A DNA stretch of 64,000 nucleotides from Pedobacter psychrophilus (GTDB lineage Bacteria; Bacteroidota; Bacteroidia; Sphingobacteriales; Sphingobacteriaceae), in the NCBI RefSeq assembly GCF_001652725.1, contig NZ_LWHJ01000030.1:124001-188000 (forward strand), written 5' to 3'. A model generated the notes under the pieces. The model was not told the DNA's origin. It ran no database searches and saw nothing but the letters and a program-made list of their open reading frames with translations. Position numbers and translations under genes: made by a program. Of this stretch, positions 9,513-18,074 are shown in pieces; the stretch's first letter is position 1, and each line of letters begins with the position of its first letter.

Positions 9513-10328
9513 ATGAATAAAATTTACGCTTTGTTAATTATTTTTTTAATTATCACTTTTTCTTGTCGAAAAGATAACTCTACATTTAAGAATGGATCAA
9601 GCGGTAACGCTTCAACTGGTTCTTGTTTAATCAGTGGAGGTACTGTTGACGGTGAAAATTTAGTGCTTAAGTATCAACTAGACTCTATTATTGCTGAGGC
9701 TACCTATTCTTTAAATAGTGATGATAATCAATATCTAATTCAGGAAACACCTAAAAAGTTCATTCACACAAATAAAACTAAAGAATTAAAAAATGCAGAT
9801 TATAGAGTATATCTTAATTCTTTTGGAGCTGTAGAAAAAGAAGTCAAAATAACATTGAATGCCGATAATAAAACATTTACAGAATCAAGTTCGCAATCTA
9901 ATATTTATACTTACAATTCTAAAAATCTGTTAGTTAAAATGATAGGCAAGTTAGATGATGACCCCTCTGTTTATGGTACATTCGATTTAACCTATGATGC
10001 TAAAAACAGAATTAGTGAGATTACTTTAAAAGATGACACTGGAGCAAAGTATTTTACCTATAACAATTTTAAGTTTTTAGACCAGCCTAAGAAAAACAAC
10101 TTAGTAACTGTAGGATTAACAGACACTTTTGGAAATAATTTTATTCCTTCCCTTAGAAACGCTTATGTTACACATTACGAAACTACATTTGAAGGAATAA
10201 GTTTAGAGCCAGATACCTACGATTTTAAATACACTTTTGGGAACAGCAATATAAAAGTTGATGGTAAATACATTCTTTTTGGCTTTGCAATAGATTTTAC
10301 TGTAAACTATAATTTGATCTGTAAATAA
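9513..10328 (+). CDS. putative lipoprotein, 271 aa
   Basis: A lipoprotein signal peptide is clear: a hydrophobic stretch then FSC, with the acylated cysteine at residue 18. The rest is a secreted beta-rich domain with no motif I recognise; a run of YNSKNLLVKM and YDAKNRISEI hints at the YD/RHS-like or DUF4595-type repeats often seen in Bacteroidota lipoproteins. It overlaps the next gene by one base (TAATG), so the two are co-translated and probably work together at the outer membrane. Confidence 0.8.
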   Translation: MNKIYALLIIFLIITFSCRKDNSTFKNGSSGNASTGSCLISGGTVDGENLVLKYQLDSIIAEATYSLNSDDNQYLIQETPKKFIHTNKTKELKNADYRVYLNSFGAVEKEVKITLNADNKTFTESSSQSNIYTYNSKNLLVKMIGKLDDDPSVYGTFDLTYDAKNRISEITLKDDTGAKYFTYNNFKFLDQPKKNNLVTVGLTDTFGNNFIPSLRNAYVTHYETTFEGISLEPDTYDFKYTFGNSNIKVDGKYILFGFAIDFTVNYNLICK

Positions 10329-11038
10329 TGGGAACTTCTAAAAAAATTAAGAAGTTATTAGTAATTATATTATTATTTATCTCTTATCAAGTTAACGCAC
10401 AAATTTTTATTAACGGTAAAGGACCCAGAAATTCTTACGGAGCTGGAGGTAAAACAGCAATCAGTATTTCATACGGCAGCTTATTTTGGAACGACTCTCA
10501 ACAAAAAGAAATCAATGGTTCAACTGCCGGTTTAGAAGATTTTAATGTTTTATCATTTTCTGGGTTTGACAAGTTCAACTATAATATCTCTTTAAGGATT
10601 GGTCTTGAAAAAGGATTGAGTGATAAAATTTCGATTAAAAGCTACTTAACCACAGGGAGGCTTTTCAATGGAGTTTTAATAAGACCAGACTTAGAGGTAA
10701 CGGATAAATCAAGAATCATCCAACTTTCTACTTACGGAAATCTGATACTCTCTAAACCAGAAAAGAAATTCAAATTTCACTTTTTATTTGGCCCCGATTT
10801 TATGTACGTAAAAAGAGACGCACTTATTAAAGATTATATCACTGCAGAAAATTCTGTTTCTGATGATTATCAAATAGATGAAAATATTTTCGAGGTTGGT
10901 GTTTCAACTGGTTTGGGTTTAAGCTATGACATTTCTAACCATGTTGTTATTTTTTCTGATGGCTTAATGGGTATTTCTCTTCCAGGAGGAGGTCTTAAAA
11001 TCAGTAATTCTGGTTTAGGTTTAAAATATATTTTTTAG
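10328..11038 (+). CDS. putative outer-membrane beta-barrel protein, 236 aa
   Basis: An N-terminal signal peptide ending near VNAQ is followed by alternating-residue beta strands, and the chain ends in an aromatic residue (GLGLKYIF), as outer-membrane barrels do. Coupled to the upstream lipoprotein by a one-base stop/start overlap. Function unknown. Confidence 0.78.
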   Translation: MGTSKKIKKLLVIILLFISYQVNAQIFINGKGPRNSYGAGGKTAISISYGSLFWNDSQQKEINGSTAGLEDFNVLSFSGFDKFNYNISLRIGLEKGLSDKISIKSYLTTGRLFNGVLIRPDLEVTDKSRIIQLSTYGNLILSKPEKKFKFHFLFGPDFMYVKRDALIKDYITAENSVSDDYQIDENIFEVGVSTGLGLSYDISNHVVIFSDGLMGISLPGGGLKISNSGLGLKYIF

Positions 11039-11098
11039 TAAACCCTGTTTTCTTTTCAAATTAACATTTGAGTATTTTTCTGTTAAATTTGATTGGAA

Positions 11099-12055
11099 AT
11101 GGAAATTACTCAAGAAATTAAAGATCGATTAGCGCTGCTTCAAGAAAAATACGCCGCAATGGGACAGGATATGGTTTCCTATTTAGACGGTTTGCTTTAC
11201 GCCGATTATTTAACTTATTGGGATTATATTCATTTGGATATGTTGCTAAGCCTGCAAACGCCTAAAACTTCCTTCCCCGATGAGAAAATTTTTATTCTCT
11301 ATCATCAAATTACCGAACTTTATTTTAAACTGGTTTTGCATGAGTGCGAGCAAATTACACAGCATGAAAATTTGGATGTCGCGTTTTTTGCCTCTCGCTT
11401 AAAGCGGATAAATAACTATTTTGAAACCTTAACCCAATCTTTTACCATCATGATTGATGGAATGGATAAAGAGCAATTTTTGAAATTCAGAATGTCTTTA
11501 TTACCCGCAAGTGGTTTCCAAAGCGGGCAATATCGTATGATAGAAATTTACTCTTCAGATTTAATCAATTTAGTAGCGAAAGATAAAAGAGAGGAATTTA
11601 AATCAGCAAATATAGATCAACAATACGAACAAATTTATTGGAGGTATGGCGCTACCGAATTGGCATCGGGAAAACAAACCCTTACTTTAAAACAATTTCA
11701 ATCTAAATATGATACCTCATTTTTAACTTTATTAAAAAAAGTCGAAAAAAATAACCTTTGGCAATCTTATTTAAAACTTAAAGCTAAAGAAGGGGTTTTA
11801 ACTGAAGTTGAAAATTTGTTAAAGAGACTGGATGTTTTGGTAAATGTAAACTGGCCTTTGGCACATTACAAATCTGCGGTAAGGTATTTGAATAGAGAAC
11901 CAGAAGAGATTAAAGCAACAGGAGGTACCAATTGGCAAAAGTATTTGCCTCCACGTTTCCAAAAAAGGATTTTTTATCCAGAACTTTTAAGTTTAGAAGA
12001 AACCGAAGAATGGGGCAAAGCTTGGGTTTATGAGGTGTTAGCATCCTTAAAATAA
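11099..12055 (+). CDS. kynA: tryptophan 2,3-dioxygenase
   Basis: A heme enzyme that opens the indole ring of tryptophan, the first step of the kynurenine route. 318 aa from the ATG at 11099; a TTG six bases upstream is in frame but the ATG is preferred. Family marks seen: LYHQITELYFKLVLHE with the distal His at residue 69, LPASGFQSGQYR, and a C-terminal WPLAHYKSAVRYL whose H256 is the likely proximal heme ligand, then ATGGT for substrate binding. The other kynurenine genes are not in this window. Confidence 0.93.
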   Translation: MEITQEIKDRLALLQEKYAAMGQDMVSYLDGLLYADYLTYWDYIHLDMLLSLQTPKTSFPDEKIFILYHQITELYFKLVLHECEQITQHENLDVAFFASRLKRINNYFETLTQSFTIMIDGMDKEQFLKFRMSLLPASGFQSGQYRMIEIYSSDLINLVAKDKREEFKSANIDQQYEQIYWRYGATELASGKQTLTLKQFQSKYDTSFLTLLKKVEKNNLWQSYLKLKAKEGVLTEVENLLKRLDVLVNVNWPLAHYKSAVRYLNREPEEIKATGGTNWQKYLPPRFQKRIFYPELLSLEETEEWGKAWVYEVLASLK

Positions 12056-12109
12056 AAAGAAATATTTAAACAAATTTGTAAATTGCCAGACTATTAAAGA
12101 GGAATAATC

Positions 12110-13174
12110 ATGATAGAAACATCAAATATAAAAGTAACCAAAGCGGCAACTTCTAAATTGCCCCAAATAGATTTTGACAATTTACCATTTGGAAAAACTT
12201 TTTCTGATCATATGCTTACGGCAGATTATGCAGATGGCGAATGGAAAAATTTTGAGATTTTGCCTTTCGGCGATATTGGTTTAAGTCCTGCTATTTCTGC
12301 TTTGCATTACGGTCAATCTTTTTTTGAAGGATTAAAAGCATATCGCCATGCAGATGGGCAAATTTCTGTTTTCAGACCAGATCAAAATGCTGCTCGTTTC
12401 AATAAATCGGCAGAGCGGATGTGTATGCCAACCTTACCAGAAGATTTATTTATTGAAGGTATTTTAGCTTTGGTAAATGTAGATAAGGATTGGGTGCCCA
12501 GTAAAGAAAATTATACACTTTACATCCGTCCGTTTATGTTTGCTACCGACCCATTTTTAGGAGTTGCACCTTCTACTACTTATAAATTTATGGTGTTATT
12601 AGGCCCAACTGGTCCATATTTTTCTAAAAATTTAAGGGTTAAAATAGAAACAGAATACACTAGGGCTGCAGAAGGTGGTTTTGGTTATGCCAAAGCTGCT
12701 GGTAATTACGGTGGATCTTTATTACCAGCAAAAAAAGCAGCTCAACAAGGTTTTGATCAATTGATTTGGACAGATGCTAAATCCCATGAATATATCGAAG
12801 AAATGGGAGCTGCCAATGCGATGTTTGTTATTGATGGGAAATTGGTTACTCCTTCTACCCGTGATACCATTTTAGATGGAATTACCAGAAAAAGCATTAT
12901 TGAGTTGGCAAAAGGTTTTGGAATGGAAGTAGAAGAGCGTAGAATTTCCGTTAAGGAATTATTAGAAGCCATAGCTAATGGAACTTGTACCGATGCTTTT
13001 GGAGCGGGTACTGCCGCAACTATAGCACAAGTTGCAGAGATTGAGCATGAAGGAAAAACTTATACTTTACCAAATCCAGCAGAAAGTGTTTTTGCCAATA
13101 AAATGAGAAAGGCTTTAGATGATATTAAATTTGGTAGGGTAGAGGATGTAAAGGGTTGGAATTATATGGTTTAG
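12110..13174 (+). CDS. ilvE: branched-chain amino acid aminotransferase
   Basis: 354 aa, class IV PLP aminotransferase, bacterial long type. It interconverts Leu, Ile and Val with their 2-oxo acids using glutamate. The PLP-binding Lys is K195 in GYAKAAGNYGGS; the family motif EEMGAANAMFVIDGKLVTP and the C-terminal AFGAGTAATIAQV follow. Stands alone and is followed by a strong terminator hairpin at 13194. Confidence 0.96.
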   Translation: MIETSNIKVTKAATSKLPQIDFDNLPFGKTFSDHMLTADYADGEWKNFEILPFGDIGLSPAISALHYGQSFFEGLKAYRHADGQISVFRPDQNAARFNKSAERMCMPTLPEDLFIEGILALVNVDKDWVPSKENYTLYIRPFMFATDPFLGVAPSTTYKFMVLLGPTGPYFSKNLRVKIETEYTRAAEGGFGYAKAAGNYGGSLLPAKKAAQQGFDQLIWTDAKSHEYIEEMGAANAMFVIDGKLVTPSTRDTILDGITRKSIIELAKGFGMEVEERRISVKELLEAIANGTCTDAFGAGTAATIAQVAEIEHEGKTYTLPNPAESVFANKMRKALDDIKFGRVEDVKGWNYMV

Positions 13175-13193
13175 ATTTTAATTTTGAAAATAT

Positions 13194-13224
13194 AAAATGG
13201 TTCGTGGAAACACGAACCATTTTT
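13194..13224 (+). terminator. Rho-independent terminator after ilvE
   Basis: A 13 bp perfect stem, AAAATGGTTCGTG / CACGAACCATTTT, with a GAAA tetraloop, followed by a T-run. It lies 20 bp after the ilvE stop; the A-run on the other side would also let it work for the opposing ssb gene. Confidence 0.92.
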
Positions 13225-13240
13225 GTTTAAATCTATATGC

Positions 13241-13306
13241 ATAGATTTTTCAATTTTCTTTACATGAGAAAAGCGATATGTAAAGATTTTTCAATTTTCT
13301 ATACAT
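13241..13306. repeat. pair of ~25 bp direct repeats between ilvE and ssb
   Basis: The 17-mer AGATTTTTCAATTTTCT occurs at 13243-13259 and again at 13284-13300, each followed by a T/A ACAT tail. They fill the convergent spacer downstream of the ilvE terminator. Role unknown. Confidence 0.7.
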
Positions 13307-13327
13307 ATACTATTACAAAGCTGCCAA

Positions 13328-13669
13328 TTAAGCTGCTTTACGTCCTAAAATCACAATCTCATTGACTACAATTTCTGTAATGTATCTTTTAACGCCATCT
13401 TTATCATCATAAGTACGGGTTACCAGTTTTCCTTCTATGGCAACTTCACTTCCTTTGTTTAAATACTGAGCTGCAAACGCTGCTTGATTGCCCCACATTA
13501 CCAATTGGTGCCATTGGGTCTCCTCTACTTTTTCTCCTTTTTGATTTTTGTAAATATCATTGGTAGCCAAATTTACTTTAGCTACTTTTTTAGATTTAGA
13601 AAATTCTTTTACTTCAGGTGCTGCACCCAAGAAACCGATTAACCTTACACTGTTTTTTAAATTAGTCAT
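13328..13669 (-). CDS. ssb: short single-stranded DNA-binding protein, lacks the acidic C-terminal tail
   Basis: 113 aa from the ATG at 13669, which gives the usual SSB opening (MTNLKNSVRLIGFLGAAPEV); an in-frame longer start would add 23 unlike residues. The OB fold is recognisable (KVAKVNLATNDIYKNQKG, ETQWHQLVMWGNQA, GSEVAIEGKLVTRTYDDKDG). The chain stops at VILGRKAA, with no linker and no DDDIPF-type tail, so it cannot recruit partner proteins in the normal way. Likely an accessory SSB paralogue rather than the main replicative one. Confidence 0.93.
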   Translation of the reverse strand: MTNLKNSVRLIGFLGAAPEVKEFSKSKKVAKVNLATNDIYKNQKGEKVEETQWHQLVMWGNQAAFAAQYLNKGSEVAIEGKLVTRTYDDKDGVKRYITEIVVNEIVILGRKAA

Positions 13670-13842
13670 TGTCTTAAAAATTAAATTGTATATACTTGTT
13701 AACGAACAGCTAACCACCATGGCTAACCGACAAAACAAAGGTGAGAATTGTGCAGAAACCTAGTCGGATGTTAATCATTTATATCCGTATATAAACGGAT
13801 AATACGGGAATTGGGTTGGAGGATTAGATATATATTTAAGTT

Positions 13843-14397
13843 ATGTACAATATTAGCCGACCACTTACGACATTGCTTTTCACTTCATTGATGTTGTTTA
13901 TGCAAGCTTGTCTGACAATTCCAAAATATAAGAAATCTGCAATTAAGCCTATCAACGACAGTCGTTTATTAGAAGGAACATATTCAAACTTTAACAATAA
14001 CGGAATAAATCACAGAACTGCTTTTCAATTAATCAATTGGAAAGCAAATAAAATTAATAATGCCGACACGACAAATTTTTCTACTTTTAATATTAGAATT
14101 TTAAATGACCGAACTTTATCTTTTAATTTTTCAAATTCATTAGGCCGAACTGAAACAAAGAAAGTTAAATTTAGAGTGCAGGACAACGGTTTTTTCATTC
14201 TTAGAAATCATAATTTCAGACTGATAGGTATTCCTTATATTTTAGGCTATTACGACATTAAAAAAATGGAAATTGGATTGACAGAAAAAAACGAATTAAT
14301 TATTAATGGCGTAGAAAAAGGAGAAGGTGCTATTTTAATTGTGTTGGGGTCCGGTTATCCTAAAACTAATTTCTCTCTGACTTATGAAAAAAAATAA
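13843..14397 (+). CDS. cassette 1: putative lipoprotein, 184 aa
   Basis: A signal peptide with lipobox FMQAC (cysteine near residue 23) then a secreted domain without a motif I know. The ATG lies only 2 nt inside the cassette, within the GTTATGTAC core, so the start codon travels with the recombination site. The stop is 3 nt before the attC R'' box. It is placed directly after ssb with no older attC before it, so it may be the newest or first cassette. Confidence 0.75.
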   Translation: MYNISRPLTTLLFTSLMLFMQACLTIPKYKKSAIKPINDSRLLEGTYSNFNNNGINHRTAFQLINWKANKINNADTTNFSTFNIRILNDRTLSFNFSNSLGRTETKKVKFRVQDNGFFILRNHNFRLIGIPYILGYYDIKKMEIGLTEKNELIINGVEKGEGAILIVLGSGYPKTNFSLTYEKK

Positions 14398-14400
14398 TAC

Positions 14401-14540
14401 TGTACATAACAGCAAATTTGTACAAAAATGGCTGACGGTGGTTCAACTCAGGTTTTTCGTTAATTATTTGGTTCAGTGCGGTGCGACAATGGTTCTGCAA
14501 GCAATGCCATTTCTGCACAAATTAGCAAACCGTTATACGC
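14401..14540 (+). repeat. attC-like site 1
   Basis: R'' TGTACATAAC (14401-14410), then one base A, then the arm GCAAATTTGTACAAAAATGGC. The distal arm GCCATTTCTGCACAAATTAGC (18 of 21 positions pair), spacer AAACC, then R' GTTATACGC (14532-14540). The unequal 1-nt and 5-nt spacers between outer core and stem recur in the other copies. About 75 nt of conserved loop sequence lie between the arms. Confidence 0.87.
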
Positions 14541-14547
14541 AATTTTT

Positions 14548-15849
14548 ATGAAGAAGACATTAACAGGATATATTTTGACAGACGATTATGAGAGAAAATT
14601 ATGGTCAGAATGTATATTTGTTTTTGACAGTTCAGCTTTACTCAATTTTTATGAGTACTCAAATGACGCCATAAAAGAAATTAACAAGACCATTTTTAAG
14701 CAGCTTAAAGGAAGGCTTTGGATAACCAAACAAACAGAATATGAATACTTGAAAAATCGCGAAACTGTATTAGTTAAGCCAGCTAAACTTTATGACGAGT
14801 TATTATCCGTTCATTTTGATTTGAAGTCGTTTCAAACTTTCAAAAATCAGTTTAATCAATTAAAAGAAAGGACTAAAAAGACTAATAAACATCCGCATAT
14901 CAAACAGGCAATATTGAATGATTTTGAAACTAAGATTGCAACCTTCGAAAAGGAAATTTCAACTTTCAAAGAGGAACTAAATAAGGAAATAGAGAAAAAG
15001 AAGACGGAAATACATAAAATCAAAACAAAAGACACGATTTTAAATCTCTTTTCTAGGTCGTTTTTAGTTGGTGCTGAATATTCCTTCGAAAAAAAGATGG
15101 AGATTGTGACAGAAGGAGAACTGAGATATAGAAATTCAATTCCACCAGGGTACGAAGACCTTAAGGAGAAAATAGGACTTCAGATATATGGGGACTTAAT
15201 AATTTGGAATCAGATTCTAGATTTAGCAAAAGAGAAGAAGAAACCAATAATATTAATAATTGACGACCTGAAAATTGATTGGTGCTATAAGAATCAACGA
15301 GACAAGAACATCATTGATTCTCCAAGGGAAGAGCTGATTATGGAAATGAAGGACAAGTGTGGTGTTGAGTTTTGGTCGTACAGTTCGAATCAATTCTTAG
15401 ATAAGTCCAATGATTTACTAGGAACTGTAATCGCGGAAAGTGTTATTGAAGAAGTTAAAGAATCTAACCAGTATATGATGGCTTCACGTGTTGAACAAAT
15501 TGTCTATCATTGGGCTCAACAATATTTTCAAGGTGAAGTATTATATTTACAAGGACCTGACTATGGAGTAGATTTTTTAATCAAGACTCCAGAAATGCAT
15601 ATCGGACTTGAGGTAAAATACTATCCAAAATTTCGAAAGCAGAGCGTACAGAATTTATTAGAACACTTAATTCCTCGTTTCCGTTCAAGAGGTGTTTTAG
15701 ACATTTTTGAAAAAATAATAATTGTTATTGCCTGCGAAACAAAGGAACTTGCTGAAGAAATTAATCTCACACGAAGTCAAACACTTACAGAATCAAAAAT
15801 TCAGATAGTCATTGGACATATTGACCACGGACTATTTGTGACTATATAA
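14548..15849 (+). CDS. cassette 2: PIN-like domain fused to a PD-(D/E)XK nuclease-like domain, putative defence effector
   Basis: 433 aa from the ATG at 14548; the in-frame ATG at 14476 would translate the attC site and is rejected. The N-terminal ~250 residues match the PIN_8/DUF4935 pattern: FVFDSSALLNFYEY with D27, WITKQTEYEYL, GD216 and ILIIDDLKIDW with D239/D240, interrupted by a coiled coil (about residues 110-180). The C-terminal part has D342 in GPDYGVDF and E355-V-K357 in IGLEVKYY, the PD-(D/E)XK nuclease pattern. PIN domains are mostly RNases, so this looks like a two-nuclease protein. Defence or toxin function is inferred from domain make-up and cassette location. Confidence 0.75.
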   Translation: MKKTLTGYILTDDYERKLWSECIFVFDSSALLNFYEYSNDAIKEINKTIFKQLKGRLWITKQTEYEYLKNRETVLVKPAKLYDELLSVHFDLKSFQTFKNQFNQLKERTKKTNKHPHIKQAILNDFETKIATFEKEISTFKEELNKEIEKKKTEIHKIKTKDTILNLFSRSFLVGAEYSFEKKMEIVTEGELRYRNSIPPGYEDLKEKIGLQIYGDLIIWNQILDLAKEKKKPIILIIDDLKIDWCYKNQRDKNIIDSPREELIMEMKDKCGVEFWSYSSNQFLDKSNDLLGTVIAESVIEEVKESNQYMMASRVEQIVYHWAQQYFQGEVLYLQGPDYGVDFLIKTPEMHIGLEVKYYPKFRKQSVQNLLEHLIPRFRSRGVLDIFEKIIIVIACETKELAEEINLTRSQTLTESKIQIVIGHIDHGLFVTI

Positions 15850-15852
15850 AAC

Positions 15853-15990
15853 TGCGTATAACACGGGTTTTGCGTTAGTGGGCGGACAGTGAGAATAGAA
15901 ACATTTGAGCAATTAATAAACTTTAGTGATGGCAGATAGTTTTCGGTTTCAAAAGCCCACCAACGCAAAGCCCGAAACCGTTATAAGGCA
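15853..15990 (+). repeat. attC-like site 2, divergent stem
   Basis: R'' TGCGTATAAC (15853-15862), A, arm CGGGTTTTGCGTTAGTGGGC; distal arm GCCCACCAACGCAAAGCCCG, spacer AAACC, R' GTTATAAGGCA (15980-15990). The stem sequence shares nothing with the other copies, yet the core, the 1/5 nt spacers and the pairing are kept, with one bulged base. Confidence 0.85.
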
Positions 15991-16005
15991 TTTTAACTAG
16001 ACCGA

Positions 16006-16599
16006 ATGGAACCAAATATTGAACAATTAAGAAAGAACTACGAACGTTTCGACGATAGAAAATTAATTCGTATTGCAACAGAAGAAGCTACTTCTTTAAG
16101 ACCCGAAGCACTTGAATTAGTAAAGGAAATTATTAAAGAAAGAAATCTTTCAGAAGACGTTTTGAAAGGTGTAGAAGTTCAATTTAAAGAAGTCGACGAA
16201 AAAACTTTATCTGAATATACCGAACTACTAAGAAAACTTCCTTGTCCTGTTTGCAAATCGAATTCTGAAAAGCTAAATGCGACTATGACTGGAAATGTTA
16301 TGAGCTTTATAATTATGACGAACTATGAAAAAGATATTAAAATAGCTTGTCCGAAATGTCTCGACAAATTACATAATAGAGCAATGATAAAGACAGCTTT
16401 GCTAGGCTGGTGGGGAATTCCTTGGGGAATAATAAGAACTTCACAGGCTTTAATCTTGAACAGTAAAATGAAAACTAAAAATCATTCTTTTGAGCCGACC
16501 GAGATTTTAAGTGGTTTTGTATCACAAAGAATTGGAAGAATAGAAGCAAATAGAAACAACAAAGAGGAACTTGAATCTTTAATTGAACATATTCGTTAA
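16006..16599 (+). CDS. cassette 3: zinc-ribbon membrane protein, 197 aa, unknown function
   Basis: An N-terminal helical acidic region (residues 1-75), then a zinc ribbon formed by CPVC (about residue 81) and CPKC (about residue 119), then a hydrophobic stretch (LLGWWGIPWGIIRTSQALIL) and a polar tail. No family name recognised. Starts 25 nt after the cassette boundary and ends 9 nt before the next attC R'' core. Confidence 0.72.
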   Translation: MEPNIEQLRKNYERFDDRKLIRIATEEATSLRPEALELVKEIIKERNLSEDVLKGVEVQFKEVDEKTLSEYTELLRKLPCPVCKSNSEKLNATMTGNVMSFIIMTNYEKDIKIACPKCLDKLHNRAMIKTALLGWWGIPWGIIRTSQALILNSKMKTKNHSFEPTEILSGFVSQRIGRIEANRNNKEELESLIEHIR

Positions 16600-16607
16600 T
16601 AACAAAA

Positions 16608-16683
16608 CGACCTATAACATCAAATTCGCAAAAAAATGGCTGATAGTAGTTCACGTTAATTCATCAGTTATTTACTTAATTTA
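16608..16683 (+). repeat. attC-like site 3, truncated (5' half only)
   Basis: CGACCTATAAC (16608-16618) and the arm up to AAAAAAATGGC, followed by the conserved loop segment GTTAATTCATCAGTTATTTA seen also in site 5. Similarity stops near 16683; no distal arm or R' box follows. The R'' matches the start of cassette 3 (15980) only in GTTATA, so the site looks hybrid and eroded. Confidence 0.7.
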
Positions 16684-16833
16684 TTTAAAGCAGGATTCGA
16701 AAGCACTCAAAAACTCATATGGAAATCTAACTTACTAATAACAAATATTTTATAGATTATTTCTTAACATCGTTTTATAAATGCTAATTTTTTTAGTAAA
16801 ATTGATCTTTGTTATTTATCTAAATAAAATATT

Positions 16834-17223
16834 ATGAGTAGAATACCACTTCCAAAATTAGAAGATAATCCATTTGTTAACCGTAAGAAGGTAACTTTTA
16901 AATTAAATAATAAGATAATCGAAGGTTTTATAACTGCAGTTCCTTACGAGTTAGCAAAAGTTGAAGTTGGTTATTATATTGAATTAGATGAAATAAAACT
17001 TGTCATTTGTTCATCAATTGATGGTTGGGTACAACTGAATAGAAAGTCTGATTTGGTTGAGTCAATAGGTAATTATATTGAAAAATATTCAGAAGAGATT
17101 GAAACTGATGAAATGAATATAAAGCAACAACAAAGTCTAATAAATAAACAAAGGTCGGATGAATTGATTAAGCATTATGAGAAGGTTATTAAAAAAACCA
17201 AGATAGCTGATATTTCAATTTAA
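16834..17223 (+). CDS. cassette 4 region: hypothetical protein, 129 aa
   Basis: A soluble protein with a beta-rich first half (KVTFKLNNKIIEGFITAV, VGYYIELDEIKLVICSS) and a charged helical second half. No family recognised. It has a longer leader (about 150 bp) than its neighbours and no intact attC on either side, so it may be an old cassette with eroded ends. Confidence 0.65.
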   Translation: MSRIPLPKLEDNPFVNRKKVTFKLNNKIIEGFITAVPYELAKVEVGYYIELDEIKLVICSSIDGWVQLNRKSDLVESIGNYIEKYSEEIETDEMNIKQQQSLINKQRSDELIKHYEKVIKKTKIADISI

Positions 17224-17242
17224 ATAGGTTAATAGTTTGTGT

Positions 17243-17346
17243 TTATATATAAGTTAAATTATTTATTTTAGAAATAATAATTAACCCCCATAAGCCAACC
17301 AAAATAGGGATGTTTAAGAGGTTTTATAGCACTTATATATAAGTTA
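17243..17346 (+). repeat. 14-bp direct repeats bracketing a 90 bp period
   Basis: TTATATATAAGTTA at 17243-17256 and again at 17333-17346. The second copy contains the GTTA of the cassette 5 start (17343). A similar TATATATTTAAGTTA lies at the start of cassette 1 (13829-13843). This may mark an attI-like or secondary insertion site. Confidence 0.5.
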
Positions 17347-17375
17347 CATGCCATTATTACTGACTAAACTTAAGA

Positions 17376-17888
17376 CTGAATATTGAAACAAAGACACTTT
17401 TAAGAATATCTGTAAAATATAGCTTTTTACTCCTTTTAGTTTTAATAATAGAATGGACTTTAACTAGATATTCTTTATTTAAAATCCCAGAAACCATTCC
17501 ATCGACACCTATAAAGCTCGAAGGTTTATTACTTATAATTGCATTTTTGACCTTTATAATACTAGCAGAAAAGAAATATTTAAAATTAAACCCACAAGTA
17601 AGCATTTTAAAATTGACTTGTTTAGGAACAATTATATGTTTTTATACTGAAGTCATTTTTCAAATTTTAAGACAACCTTTTGTTAACACTATTTCATTTA
17701 CAGGACATTTGTATTATATTTCAATTGGTGCAATTGTAATAACAATTTTTATGGGAGCAATATCTTTTTTGGTAGCTTTTCAACTAAAAACAAAACGAAC
17801 GGCACAACTATTATTTTTTATAATAGGGTTTTTAATTATTATTAATTTGACCAAACATTTTATTCCTAATGCATTCGGACCTTATTGA
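17376..17888 (+). CDS. cassette 5: putative membrane protein, about 170 aa, non-ATG start
   Basis: A frame opening at 17364 runs to 17888 and encodes four hydrophobic segments: FLLLLVLIIEWTL, LLLIIAFLTFIILA, HLYYISIGAIVITIFM and LLFFIIGFLIIIN. Starting at an inner TTG (17547) would lose the first segment and cut the second. No ATG is present upstream; a CTG at 17376 (then NIETKTLLRIS) sits where an ATG is expected, so the start is either rare or decayed. Function unknown. Confidence 0.6.
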   Translation: MNIETKTLLRISVKYSFLLLLVLIIEWTLTRYSLFKIPETIPSTPIKLEGLLLIIAFLTFIILAEKKYLKLNPQVSILKLTCLGTIICFYTEVIFQILRQPFVNTISFTGHLYYISIGAIVITIFMGAISFLVAFQLKTKRTAQLLFFIIGFLIIINLTKHFIPNAFGPY

Positions 17889-17903
17889 ATTTAAAAACAT
17901 AAC

Positions 17904-18043
17904 GGCATCTAACAGCAAATTGCACAAAAATGGCTGACTGTGGTTTACGTTAATTCATCAGTTATTTACTCAATTTAGTGCGGTACGACATCGGTTCCGC
18001 AAGGAATGCCATTTCTGCACAAATTAGCAAAACGTTATAGGTA
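17904..18043 (+). repeat. attC-like site 5
   Basis: R'' GGCATCTAAC (17904-17913), which complements the cassette 5 start GTTACATGCC (17343) at 9 of 10 positions. Arm GCAAATTGCACAAAAATGGC, distal arm GCCATTTCTGCACAAATTAGC, spacer AAAAC, R' GTTATAGGTA (18034-18043). Confidence 0.87.
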
Positions 18044-18074
18044 AACTTAACGAACGTAACTACTGAATCAATTA

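Noticed and set aside
14476-14547. In-frame upstream extension of the cassette 2 gene (MRCDNGSASNAIS...)
   Set aside because: These codons are the translated attC loop; the same peptide appears in another frame at 18428, where it also comes from attC. The ATG at 14548 is the better start.
15850-16005. Open frame or small RNA in the cassette 2-3 gap
   Set aside because: The whole gap is explained by attC site 2.
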